Positions 41,448 through 52,062 of a DNA stretch of 64,000 nucleotides are shown in pieces. A program made the position numbers and the translations under genes. Below the pieces are notes generated by a model that was not told where the DNA came from, ran no database searches, and saw nothing but the letters and a program-made list of their open reading frames with translations. How positions within the stretch are numbered: position 1 is the first letter of the stretch; every line of letters starts with the position of its first letter. This stretch comes from an uncultured SAR86 cluster bacterium (GTDB taxonomy: Bacteria > Pseudomonadota > Gammaproteobacteria > Magnimaribacterales > D2472): NCBI GenBank assembly GCA_902563835.1, contig CACEZB010000002.1, positions 1-64,000 on the forward strand, read 5' to 3'.

Positions 41448-41539
41448 AATGTACTCACTATAACACAAAATTTTATAAATAAATACAATATATGTACTCA
41501 TTTTTCATCATTTGTACTCATTTTTTTATATGTACTCAT
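41439..41539. repeat. five copies of TGTACTCA (ATGAGTACA on minus strand) within 101 bp
   Basis: TGTACTCA starting at 41439, 41450, 41493, 41513 and 41531. Confidence 0.9.
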
Positions 41540-41641
41540 AAAATTTATGTTATTTTATAGCTAGATTTGATCATACACCCCTGATTATTACTTAACTATC
41601 ATTATTGGCGTATCATTAATCATTTATTAAATTCTTTAAAT

Positions 41642-41671
41642 TTGATACATTTTGGTATTTTTTGGTATGAT
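41642..41671 (+). promoter_or_regulatory. candidate sigma70 promoter of proteorhodopsin
   Basis: TTGATA (41642-41647), 18-nt spacer, TATGAT (41666-41671). Confidence 0.5.
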
Positions 41672-41694
41672 ATGCACTTGTATATTAACGGGGG

Positions 41695-41729
41695 GGAGTA
41701 ATTTTACTCCTGCTTATCTTATAAGGAGT
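41695..41729 (+). promoter_or_regulatory. candidate SD-sequestering leader structure of proteorhodopsin
   Basis: GGAGTAA (41695-41701), TTACTCCT (41704-41711), AGGAGT containing the SD (41724-41729): the middle segment can pair with either flank. Confidence 0.45.
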
Positions 41730-41734
41730 TATAT

Positions 41735-42466
41735 ATGAAATTTTTATTAACTTTAGCTGGCGTTGTTGCGCTACCTGCTTTTGCTGCAGATCTCAGCACA
41801 GGCGATATGACAGGAATGTCATTTTGGATTGTAACAGCTGCTATGCTTGCTGCTACTGTGTTCTTTTTCGTAGAAAGAGACAGAGTACACGGCAAATGGA
41901 AAACTTCATTATCAGTTGCTGGTTTAGTTACTGGTATTGCGTTTTGGCATTATCTATATATGAGAGGCGTTTGGGTCGAAACTGGAACATCTCCAACTGT
42001 ATATAGATATATTGACTGGTTAATAACAGTACCACTTCAAATAATTGAGTTTTACTTAATTCTTAGAGTTTGTACTAATGTTAGTTCTGGTCTTTTCTGG
42101 AAATTGCTTGGAGCATCTTTAGTAATGCTTATTTGTGGTTTCATGGGAGAAACTGGAGTTGCGAGTGCAAATGTAATGGGTATTGTTGGAGTATTAGCTT
42201 GGTTGTACATTGTCTATGAGATTTTCTCTGGTGAAGCTGGACAGCTTAATGCTTCTAGTGGCAATGCAGCTGCTCAAAGTGCTTTCGGTACAATTAGATT
42301 AATTGTTACTGTTGGTTGGGCAATCTATCCTATTGGATATTGGGTAGGTGTTGGAGCTAATGCTGACATGGGTAATGCTAACTTAATCTATAACTATGCT
42401 GATTTTATTAACAAAATCGCATTTGGTTTAGCTATATATGTAGCTGCTGTTAGCGACTCAGAATAA
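41735..42466 (+). CDS. proteorhodopsin, blue-type (Gln at spectral-tuning site)
   Basis: Signal peptide; AFWHYLYMR, RYIDWLITVPLQIIEFYLIL (acceptor D94, tuning Q102, donor-type E105 by own count), NYADFINKIAFGLAIYVAA (retinal K227). Confidence 0.97.
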   Translation: MKFLLTLAGVVALPAFAADLSTGDMTGMSFWIVTAAMLAATVFFFVERDRVHGKWKTSLSVAGLVTGIAFWHYLYMRGVWVETGTSPTVYRYIDWLITVPLQIIEFYLILRVCTNVSSGLFWKLLGASLVMLICGFMGETGVASANVMGIVGVLAWLYIVYEIFSGEAGQLNASSGNAAAQSAFGTIRLIVTVGWAIYPIGYWVGVGANADMGNANLIYNYADFINKIAFGLAIYVAAVSDSE

Positions 42467-42485
42467 TTTAACTTTATTCAAGAAA

Positions 42486-42511
42486 AACCCAGCTTATAGC
42501 TGGGTTTTTTT
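42486..42511 (+). terminator. Rho-independent terminator of proteorhodopsin
   Basis: AACCCAGCTTATAGCTGGGTTTTTTT hairpin plus T tract directly after the gene. Confidence 0.9.
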
Positions 42512-43232
42512 ATGGTTGTATTTCTTCACCGTTCCAAGAAAATAATTTACCACTATCTTCATGATCAAGTGAATCAATTACTTTAAGCAATTTTTTTGCA
42601 GAATATTTAGGAGTGAAAAGCGTTTGTTTATTTACATTCTTTTGAAAAGGCTTACTTAAAAAGCTCTTAACGGTTCCTGGCTGAAGACCTACGAATATAG
42701 CATTATTATTATTTCTTCTTATTTCAATGCTAAAATTTTTAATGATTTGATTCAATGCCGCCTTGCTTGCTCGATATGAATACCATCCACCAATTTTGTT
42801 ATCACTAATACTTCCTATTTTTGCACTCAAAAAAGCAAATACACTTTTAATATCTTTTTTTAGCAAAGGAATAAAATACTTACCAATTAATGCAGGGCCT
42901 ATAGCATTCACTAATAAAACTTTTTGAAACATATCAGTATTTATATCTTTAATACTTTTTTCAGGAAATATTTCATTCTCATTATGCAATAATCCTGTAG
43001 CTACAAAAATTAAATCAAATTTAACATCTTTGGGTATATGTTTTACGGATTCTTTAATTGAGTTCTCATCTTCAATATCTATCACAATATTCTTTATTTT
43101 ATCTGTATCTTTGCTCAGAATTTTTCTTGAAAACTTATATAGTTTTTTTATTGGATACTCACTTAGTAATACTTCACATATTGAATTTCCGATAGCTCCA
43201 GAAGAGCCAATTATGGCAATAGTTTTCTTCAT
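42510..43232 (-). CDS. SDR family oxidoreductase
   Basis: IAIIGSSGAIGNSICEVL; WYSYRASKAALNQIIKN. Confidence 0.88.
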   Translation of the reverse strand: MKKTIAIIGSSGAIGNSICEVLLSEYPIKKLYKFSRKILSKDTDKIKNIVIDIEDENSIKESVKHIPKDVKFDLIFVATGLLHNENEIFPEKSIKDINTDMFQKVLLVNAIGPALIGKYFIPLLKKDIKSVFAFLSAKIGSISDNKIGGWYSYRASKAALNQIIKNFSIEIRRNNNNAIFVGLQPGTVKSFLSKPFQKNVNKQTLFTPKYSAKKLLKVIDSLDHEDSGKLFSWNGEEIQP

Positions 43233-43253
43233 TTAGATATTATATTTAAATAA

Positions 43254-43290
43254 CTACTAGAAACATTCTTTATTATGACGTTTCTAGTAG
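43254..43290. terminator. perfect 11-bp inverted repeat, possible fdh terminator
   Basis: CTACTAGAAAC (43254-43264) / GTTTCTAGTAG (43280-43290); + strand followed by CTATTTTTT, minus-strand U-tract weak. Confidence 0.45.
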
Positions 43291-43305
43291 CTATTTTTTA
43301 GATTA

Positions 43306-44502
43306 TTATTTCTTAAATTCAGCAGCCTCTTCAGAACCATCAGTTGCAGTTCCTTTTGTATAAGAATGGGCTCCCATTCCTGCTAAATCTCCATTTTGTA
43401 CTATTAAATATGGTTCTCTAATTGGCTTATCTTCAAAGAAACATTCTAATATTTCTCTAACACCAGCTGCATACCTTGCTTGTGCTGATAATGATGTTCC
43501 TGATGTATGAGGCGTCATTCCATGATTCGGCATTGACCTCCAAACATGGTCATTAGGCGCAGGTTGTGGGAACCATACATCTCCAGCATAACCACTTAGT
43601 TGGCCACTCTCCAGACCCCTTGCAATTGCATCTTTATCACAAATTTTACCCCTAGCAGTATTTACAATATATGCACCGCGTTTCATCTTACTAATCATTT
43701 CATCGTTAAATAAATGCTCAGTTTTTGGATGTAAAGGGCAACTAATATTCACCACATCACATACAGCAACTAACGATTCAACCGATTCATGATAGGTGAG
43801 GTTTAATTCTGCTTCCACTTCATCTGGAAGTTTATGAATATCAAAATAATGTAAATGAACATCAAAAGGTTTCATTTTTCTAAGCATATCAATACCAATT
43901 CTTCCGGCAGCGACAGTTCCAACATGCATACCTTCAACGTCGTATGATCTTTGAACAGCATCAGCAATATGCCATCCACCTTCTTTTACAATTCTGTGTT
44001 GATTATGATAGTCCCTTACCATTGATAAAATCATCATTACAATATGTTCAGCAACAGATCTAGAATTACAATAAGTAACCTCAACCACATCTACGTTATT
44101 ATCCATAGCAGCCTGTAAATCTACATGATCAGAACCTATGCCTGCAGTTATTGCCATTTTTAGATTTGGGGCAGATTCCATCTTTTCTCTTGTGAGATAG
44201 TATGGAAAAAATGGTTGTGATATTACTATATCAGCATCAACTAATTCTTTGTCTGCTTCACACCCATCCCCATCCTTATCTGATGTAACAACAAGAGTAT
44301 GACCAGCATCTTCTAGAAACTTTCTTAGCCCCAGCTCGCCTGATACACAACCAAGAAGTTCACCAGGAGTGAAATCAATAGCACTTGGTGATGGCAAAGT
44401 CATACCATCAGGATATTTATCTAGTTTGGGTAAACTATCTCTAGCATATTTTTGAGGCATGCCAGTAGTAGGATCATCATATAAGATACATAATATTTTC
44501 AT
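43306..44502 (-). CDS. fdh: NAD-dependent formate dehydrogenase
   Basis: SQPFFPYYLTREK, TAGIGSDHVDLQAAMDNNVDVVEVTYCNSRSVAEH, GYAGDVWFPQPAPNDHVWRSMPNHGMTPHTSGTSLSAQARYAAG. Confidence 0.93.
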   Translation of the reverse strand: MKILCILYDDPTTGMPQKYARDSLPKLDKYPDGMTLPSPSAIDFTPGELLGCVSGELGLRKFLEDAGHTLVVTSDKDGDGCEADKELVDADIVISQPFFPYYLTREKMESAPNLKMAITAGIGSDHVDLQAAMDNNVDVVEVTYCNSRSVAEHIVMMILSMVRDYHNQHRIVKEGGWHIADAVQRSYDVEGMHVGTVAAGRIGIDMLRKMKPFDVHLHYFDIHKLPDEVEAELNLTYHESVESLVAVCDVVNISCPLHPKTEHLFNDEMISKMKRGAYIVNTARGKICDKDAIARGLESGQLSGYAGDVWFPQPAPNDHVWRSMPNHGMTPHTSGTSLSAQARYAAGVREILECFFEDKPIREPYLIVQNGDLAGMGAHSYTKGTATDGSEEAAEFKK

Positions 44503-44597
44503 TTAATTTCTCCCCTAATAAAATATTTAACTAAACCATGTTAAAACAAAAAAAATTAAAAACAACTATATTTATTTGATTAAATTCGAATGTTTAG

Positions 44598-45901
<1,304 letters not shown>

Positions 45902-45904
45902 AAA

Positions 45905-47239
45905 TTATTTAAGTAAGTTGTTTATCTCTACGATATCGCTAGGACTTATAGTTCCTGCTGCCAAGGCAAGTCTTAAGTTAGCTAATATATAATCATATTT
46001 TGCATTAGCTAAGTTTTTTTCAGCACTGTAAAGATTTTTCTCTGCTTGAAGTAAGTCCACAACATTCCTAGTTCCTACTTTATAACCAACTTGTGTTGCT
46101 TCGAGCGCACTTGTTGCAGAGATTACGGCTTGTTGTTGAGCAGTTACATTTGCTACCAAAGTAACAACATTTGAAAATTGTGATCTGACTTCTTGAATTA
46201 TTCTTCTTTCAGCAAATAAGGTATTTTCATCAGCTTCATTATATTGAGCATAAGCTTGTTTTCTTTTCGAGTAGACCGCTCCACCTTGAAATATTGGCAT
46301 ACTTAATTGAATAGAATAGTTCCTTCTTCCTGTAACAGCTGGGACAGGAATACCTTGTCCATTTATACTGAAACCTTCGTAATTAAATTGGTTTGTTTCT
46401 GATTCTGATCCTGCGCCGACAATATCAATCTTTGGCAAACGATCTGATGCTGCACTCCTTGCATTGCTTTTAGCAGCATTTTTCCTAAGGTCTGCTGCTT
46501 TAAGTTGGTAATTATTTTCTAAAGCTAATTTTACCCATTCTTCTTTTGAATTAGGGTATGGATTAGAGATCTCTAAACCTTCTCCTAGCTCATCTAGTGA
46601 GAAAATTTCTCTACCTATTAATGCATTCAAAGCCTCTCTAGCTGAAAATAAGTTGCCTTCATTGTTAATTCTTGCAGCCTTACTGAGATCATATGCAAGC
46701 TGAGCTTCCTGAACGCCGGTAATAGCAGATAGACCTACTTCGTATCTTTGTTGTGCTTGATCTAATTGTTTTTTAATTGCTTTTTCTTCAGAAATAGCAG
46801 CATTAAGATTATCGATGGCTCTTAATACACCAAAATATAATTCTGCAGTTCTTAGTAAGAGGTTTTGTTGTTCATAAGCAAAATCAGCCTCTGCAGCATC
46901 TGTTAAAGATTTTGATCTTTTAAAATTAAACCAAGTATCTAACCTGAAAAGGGGTTGTGAAACTCTGGCAGATTTAGAGAAAGAATTATAATCTTGCTGA
47001 AGAATATCATTCTGATAATATTCATTCCAATTTGTTGAACCGCTTAATGTGATGCTTGGCAGAAGGGCAGCTCTTCCTTGAACTACTATCTGTTTATCAG
47101 ATAAATATGAATATTCTGCAGCTTTAAATGTAGGGTCATTCTCAAGGGCTTCATTATAAATATCTAAAATATTTTCAGCCCATAAATATGAGCATGAAAA
47201 AAGAATCACTAAAGATTTTATATAAAAGTTAAAATGCAT
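45905..47239 (-). CDS. tolC: TolC family outer membrane protein
   Basis: NILDIYNEALENDPTFKAAEYSYLSDKQ; VGYKVGTRNVVDLLQAEKNLYSAEKNLANAKYDYILANLRL. Confidence 0.9.
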   Translation of the reverse strand: MHFNFYIKSLVILFSCSYLWAENILDIYNEALENDPTFKAAEYSYLSDKQIVVQGRAALLPSITLSGSTNWNEYYQNDILQQDYNSFSKSARVSQPLFRLDTWFNFKRSKSLTDAAEADFAYEQQNLLLRTAELYFGVLRAIDNLNAAISEEKAIKKQLDQAQQRYEVGLSAITGVQEAQLAYDLSKAARINNEGNLFSAREALNALIGREIFSLDELGEGLEISNPYPNSKEEWVKLALENNYQLKAADLRKNAAKSNARSAASDRLPKIDIVGAGSESETNQFNYEGFSINGQGIPVPAVTGRRNYSIQLSMPIFQGGAVYSKRKQAYAQYNEADENTLFAERRIIQEVRSQFSNVVTLVANVTAQQQAVISATSALEATQVGYKVGTRNVVDLLQAEKNLYSAEKNLANAKYDYILANLRLALAAGTISPSDIVEINNLLK

Positions 47240-47408
47240 TGCTATATTTTACCTCATTTAATGTATGCAGTGTAAACATTATAATATTTTATAACAATTA
47301 AAACGTTTTTTTTGTTTGTTTAGAGTAGAATAATAACAAATTAAAAAACTTTTATGACAAAGAAAGTAAAAGAAAGTTTTTATCAATTCCTCTTTAAGGT
47401 TAATTAAA

Positions 47409-49301
47409 TTGGCCAAGAATACATACGACTCAAAAGCAATAGAAGTTCTTTCTGGATTAGATCCTGTTAGAAAAAGACCTGGTATGTATACTGATACATC
47501 CTGTCCAAATCATCTCATTCAAGAAGTACTAGATAACTCAGTTGATGAAGCTATATCAGGCCATTGTTCGAATATAAAAATTAAATTACAAAAAAATGGA
47601 CTTATAAAAATCAGTGACGATGGTAGAGGTATGCCAGTTGATATTCATCCAGAACATAAAGTTAGTGGAGTTGAATTGATTTTATGTAAATTACATGCAG
47701 GAGCAAAGTTTTCTGGAGAAGAGTATAACTTTTCTGGAGGACTTCATGGGGTTGGTGTTTCTGTAGTGAATGCTTTATCGGAATCTCTCCAAGTTAATAT
47801 TAAGAGAGATACTAAAGAATATGAAATGAAATTCAAAAATGGAGATAAGCAAGATGAATTAAAAGTAGTTGGTGAAGTTGGAGCAAGAAATAGCGGAACC
47901 ACCATTAAATTTAAACCTAATTCAAAATATTTTGAATCAGAGGAGATAAAAGTAAAAGAGTTAAAACATTTATTAAAAGCTAAAGCAGTTTTATGTCCTG
48001 GACTTACTATCCATTTTAATAATGAAAGAAAAGCTGAAAAAATAAAATGGTACTTTGAAGATGGTTTAAAAAGTTATCTTGAGGAGGCCTCTGATGGCAT
48101 AGATTTAATTCTTGAAGAGTCAATACTCTCTTCAAAAGATTCGGATTCACAAGAGGTTGAATTTGTAGTTAATTGGAGTGGCAGGCCACCAAAGAATAAG
48201 CTTGATGAGACTTATGTTAACTTAATCCCAACATCTCAAGGAGGATCACATTTAAATGGATTTAAATCAGGGCTTTTAGAAGCTCTAAAAGAATTTTGCG
48301 AGTATAGGAGTTTAATACCCAAAGGCCTTAAGTTGAATGCAGATGATGTTCTAAATAATGCAATTTTTGTAGTTTCTTCTAAATTACAGAATCCACAGTT
48401 TGCAGGACAAACTAAAGAAAGGCTTGATTCAAAAGACCATATGTCTTTTGTTAGTAGTTCGACCAAGGACATTTTAAGTATATGGCTAAATACACATACC
48501 GAAGAAGGGGAGCAGATAGCAGAATTAGCAATAGCTTCTGCACAGGCAAGAGCTAAGGCTTCCAATACGGTCGAAAGAAAAAAAACATTTAAAGGACCGG
48601 CATTGCCTGGAAAATTATCTGATTGCAATAGCGAAGATTTAAATAAGACAGAGTTATTCTTAGTTGAGGGTGATTCGGCAGGAGGTTCTGCAAAACAAGC
48701 TAGAGAAAGATCATTTCAAGCAATCATGCCTTTAAGAGGCAAGATATTAAATACCTGGGAGCTAGAAAGTGAAGAAATAATAAAATCACAAGAAATAAAA
48801 AATCTTTCAACAGCTATTGGAGTTTTGCCTGGTAATAATGATCTTTCAGGACTTCGTTATGGAAAAATATGTATTTTAGCTGATGCTGATTCAGATGGTT
48901 TGCATATAGCTACATTATTATGTGCTTTATTTTTAAGACATTATAAAAGTCTCGTTAAGGACGGTAGAATTTTTATAGCTATGCCACCACTTTATAGAAT
49001 AGATTGCGGTAAAGAAGTTTTATATGCATTAGATGAAAAACAAAAAGATAATGTTGTAAAAGAATTTAAAAACAAAAAAGGCAAACCAAAGATTAATATT
49101 CAGAGGTTTAAAGGTCTTGGAGAAATGAACCCATCACAACTAAGAGAAACAGTAATGGATCCCAATACAAGACAATTAGTAAGACTATCAGTTTCAGCAA
49201 CCGATAACGCTAATGCAATGATGGATCTTCTTTTATCAAAGAAGAATGCACCAGCAAGAAAAGAGTGGCTTGAGAAGAAAGGTTCGTTAGTGAGGATTTA
49301 A
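47409..49301 (+). CDS. parE: DNA topoisomerase IV subunit B
   Basis: [54 protein letters not shown] start. Confidence 0.94.
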   Translation: MAKNTYDSKAIEVLSGLDPVRKRPGMYTDTSCPNHLIQEVLDNSVDEAISGHCSNIKIKLQKNGLIKISDDGRGMPVDIHPEHKVSGVELILCKLHAGAKFSGEEYNFSGGLHGVGVSVVNALSESLQVNIKRDTKEYEMKFKNGDKQDELKVVGEVGARNSGTTIKFKPNSKYFESEEIKVKELKHLLKAKAVLCPGLTIHFNNERKAEKIKWYFEDGLKSYLEEASDGIDLILEESILSSKDSDSQEVEFVVNWSGRPPKNKLDETYVNLIPTSQGGSHLNGFKSGLLEALKEFCEYRSLIPKGLKLNADDVLNNAIFVVSSKLQNPQFAGQTKERLDSKDHMSFVSSSTKDILSIWLNTHTEEGEQIAELAIASAQARAKASNTVERKKTFKGPALPGKLSDCNSEDLNKTELFLVEGDSAGGSAKQARERSFQAIMPLRGKILNTWELESEEIIKSQEIKNLSTAIGVLPGNNDLSGLRYGKICILADADSDGLHIATLLCALFLRHYKSLVKDGRIFIAMPPLYRIDCGKEVLYALDEKQKDNVVKEFKNKKGKPKINIQRFKGLGEMNPSQLRETVMDPNTRQLVRLSVSATDNANAMMDLLLSKKNAPARKEWLEKKGSLVRI

Positions 49302-49303
49302 CT

Positions 49304-51553
49304 ATGGCAAAAGATCAATTTAATTCAATCAGTTTAAAGAAATATGCTGAAGAATCATATTTGAATTATGCAATGTATGTAATTTTAGATCGTGCACTTC
49401 CAAATGTTGGCGATGGTTTAAAACCTGTTCAAAGAAGAATCTTATATGCAATGTCTGAGCTAGGACTTGATGCTACATCTAAATATAAAAAATCAGCAAG
49501 AACAGTTGGGGATGTTATAGGTAAATTTCATCCTCATGGAGATAGCGCAGCATACGAAGCTATGGTATTAATGGCACAGAATTTTTCTTTTAAATATCCT
49601 TTAGTTGATGGTCAAGGAAATTGGGGTTCTCAGGATGATCCAAAATCATTTGCTGCAATGAGATATACAGAATCTAAATTAACCAATTTTGCAAACTTAC
49701 TAATTTCTGAACTGAAATCAGGAACAGTTGATTGGCAACCAAATTTTGATGGCTCTTTATTAGAGCCAGTTATCTTTCCTTCAAAAGTACCTATGATTTT
49801 ACTTAATGGAACATCTGGGATTGCTGTTGGAATGGCAACAGATATTCCATCACACAACATAAATGAAATCATTGATGCCGCAGTTCGTCTATTAGATAAA
49901 CCAAAATCAACTTTAAAAGAAATGCTTAAGATAATAAAAGGACCAGATTTTTCAAATGAAGCAGAAATTATTATCAATGATGAAGAGTTAGAAGAAATGT
50001 ATCTTACTGGAAGGGGCGGATTTAAAATTCAAGCACATTGGGAGCAAGAAAAGAATCAGATAATAATAAATGCATTGCCATACCAAGCATCCGGCTCAAA
50101 AATTCTTGAGCAAATAGCTGAACAGATGCTAAACAAGAAATTACCTATGGTAGTTGATTTAACAGATGAGGGTGATCATGAAGAGCCAGTTAGATTGGTA
50201 ATAACTCTGAGGTCAAATAGAGTGAATGCTCAAGATCTAATGAATCACTTATTTGCTTCAACTGATCTACAAAAAACTTATAGGATGAATATGAATTTAA
50301 TTTCATTGAAAGGTGGACCAAAGGTTTTCTCGCTAGTTGAATTGTTAAAAGAGTGGTTAGTTTTTCGTAAAAATACTGTTAAAAGAAAACTTGAACATAG
50401 ACTAGATCAAGTCAATGATAGATTGCATGTATTAAAGGGCTTGTTAACAGTATTTATTGACTTAGACAAGGTTATTAAAATAATTAGGAAATCAGATGAA
50501 CCTAAGAAAGAATTAATAAAAACTTTTAAGCTATCAGATATACAAGCAAATGCAATATTAGAAATAAGACTTAGGCAATTAGCCAAGCTAGAACAATTAA
50601 AGCTTGAAAATGAAAGAGATGAATTGGTTAATGAACAAAACAATATTGAGAAAATATTAAAATCTAAAACTAGGCTAAAAACCTTAATTAAGAATGAATT
50701 AATTGAGATAAAAGAAGAATTTGGAGAAGAAAGAAAATCTCCGATTATTCATGAATCTAATGCAAAGGTTTTCTCTGAAGAAGAAACGATAGTCACTGAG
50801 CCTATAACGGTTGTATTATCAGAGGCTGGATGGATAAGAAGCGCAAAAGGTCATGATATTGATCCAACCTCTTTATCATATCGAGGTGATGATTCTTTAC
50901 AGGATTTTGCAAGAGGAAAAAGCAACCAGCTTGCAATATTTTTAGATTCAAATGGAAAGGCATACTCTATTCCAAGTCACTCTCTTCCATCTGCAAGAGG
51001 CATGGGAGAACCTATAACTGGAAGGTTAAATGCTGACTCCGGAGTCAAATTCATTTCATCTGTAATTGGGGCCGATGATGATAGATTTTTAATAATGAAT
51101 TCGGCTGGTTATGGATATATTTCTGAATATAAAAATATGATTTCTAATAAAAAAACTGGAAGAGCTTTTATGAAATTACCTGATCATGCTGAAATGTTAA
51201 AAGCTATACCAGTAAGAGAGGATCATACCCATATTGCCGCAGTTTCAAATATAGGAAAATTATTAATCTTTGAGTTAGATGAGCTCCCAATTCTTGGGAA
51301 GGGTAAAGGTAATAAAATTATTAATATTCCTAAAGATAAGTTAAGTGCAGGCGAGGAATTTATGGCGCATGCACAACTTTTAGCAATAGATAGCTCTTTA
51401 AAAATCGAAGTGGGCAAGAGATCTGTAACTCTTAAGCCCAAAGATTGGTCAGAATATATTCTTTCAAGGGCGAAAAGAGGAAAGAAAGTTGGGAAGTTAA
51501 TTAATATTGAAAGATTAACAGAAGAAGTAAAATCTAAAAAAGAAGAATCATAA
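49304..51553 (+). CDS. parC: DNA topoisomerase IV subunit A
   Basis: [53 protein letters not shown]. Confidence 0.95.
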   Translation: MAKDQFNSISLKKYAEESYLNYAMYVILDRALPNVGDGLKPVQRRILYAMSELGLDATSKYKKSARTVGDVIGKFHPHGDSAAYEAMVLMAQNFSFKYPLVDGQGNWGSQDDPKSFAAMRYTESKLTNFANLLISELKSGTVDWQPNFDGSLLEPVIFPSKVPMILLNGTSGIAVGMATDIPSHNINEIIDAAVRLLDKPKSTLKEMLKIIKGPDFSNEAEIIINDEELEEMYLTGRGGFKIQAHWEQEKNQIIINALPYQASGSKILEQIAEQMLNKKLPMVVDLTDEGDHEEPVRLVITLRSNRVNAQDLMNHLFASTDLQKTYRMNMNLISLKGGPKVFSLVELLKEWLVFRKNTVKRKLEHRLDQVNDRLHVLKGLLTVFIDLDKVIKIIRKSDEPKKELIKTFKLSDIQANAILEIRLRQLAKLEQLKLENERDELVNEQNNIEKILKSKTRLKTLIKNELIEIKEEFGEERKSPIIHESNAKVFSEEETIVTEPITVVLSEAGWIRSAKGHDIDPTSLSYRGDDSLQDFARGKSNQLAIFLDSNGKAYSIPSHSLPSARGMGEPITGRLNADSGVKFISSVIGADDDRFLIMNSAGYGYISEYKNMISNKKTGRAFMKLPDHAEMLKAIPVREDHTHIAAVSNIGKLLIFELDELPILGKGKGNKIINIPKDKLSAGEEFMAHAQLLAIDSSLKIEVGKRSVTLKPKDWSEYILSRAKRGKKVGKLINIERLTEEVKSKKEES

Positions 51554-51576
51554 CTTTAAAATAAAGGTTGTCTTAA

Positions 51577-52062
51577 TTGGTATTAGTCGAAGAAAGAAGT
51601 AAATCAAGTTATTTAATTACATTAAGTCCAAATAGTTCGTTAATTGGCATCTATAGGGTTATTTTCTTAGCAAGTATTTCATTTATCTGTATTAGCATTG
51701 CTGTAGCTTTTTATTTTTTCGGCGCCTATTTAATACTTCCTTTTGCTGGAATAGAGATCGCCATCTTATTAATAGCTTTTTATTTAAGTTTTAAGTGGAG
51801 TAGTAGGAAAGAGTTAATTTATATATCTCAAGAAATTGTAAAAATAGAGAAGGGTATAAATAAAGCAGAGTATCTTTGGGAAGAATTTAGAACATTTACT
51901 TCTTTTATAATTGAAAATGATGCTAATAAATTATTAAGACTAAGTTTTAGATCTAAAGGAGATGATGTAATAGTAGGCGACTTTCTTAACGAAGACGATA
52001 AGAACATTTTAATAAATGAAATTAGGAATATTATTGATGAGTTAAATCTTAAAGCCTCTTAG
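51577..52062 (+). CDS. DUF2244 family membrane protein
   Basis: Two TM helices and PNSSLIGIYRVIFLASISF...FAGIEIAILLIAFY pattern. Confidence 0.7.
   Translation: MVLVEERSKSSYLITLSPNSSLIGIYRVIFLASISFICISIAVAFYFFGAYLILPFAGIEIAILLIAFYLSFKWSSRKELIYISQEIVKIEKGINKAEYLWEEFRTFTSFIIENDANKLLRLSFRSKGDDVIVGDFLNEDDKNILINEIRNIIDELNLKAS

Noticed and set aside
41447-41501. Upstream start of the orphan DUF6538-like protein (MSTYIVFIYKILCYSEYI-)
   Set aside because: The 18-residue extension lies in the duplicated ATGAGTACA region, and the domain similarity begins after the internal ATG at 41447; kept only as an alternative.
36721-44502. Complete mobile element or prophage
   Set aside because: No transposase, no full integrase, no tRNA-associated att duplication and no terminal inverted repeats seen; the tRNA-Ile at 33.8 kb shows no obvious partial copy nearby.
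48236-48628. Minus-strand 130 aa ORF
   Set aside because: Antisense shadow of parE, a well-conserved gene on the other strand.
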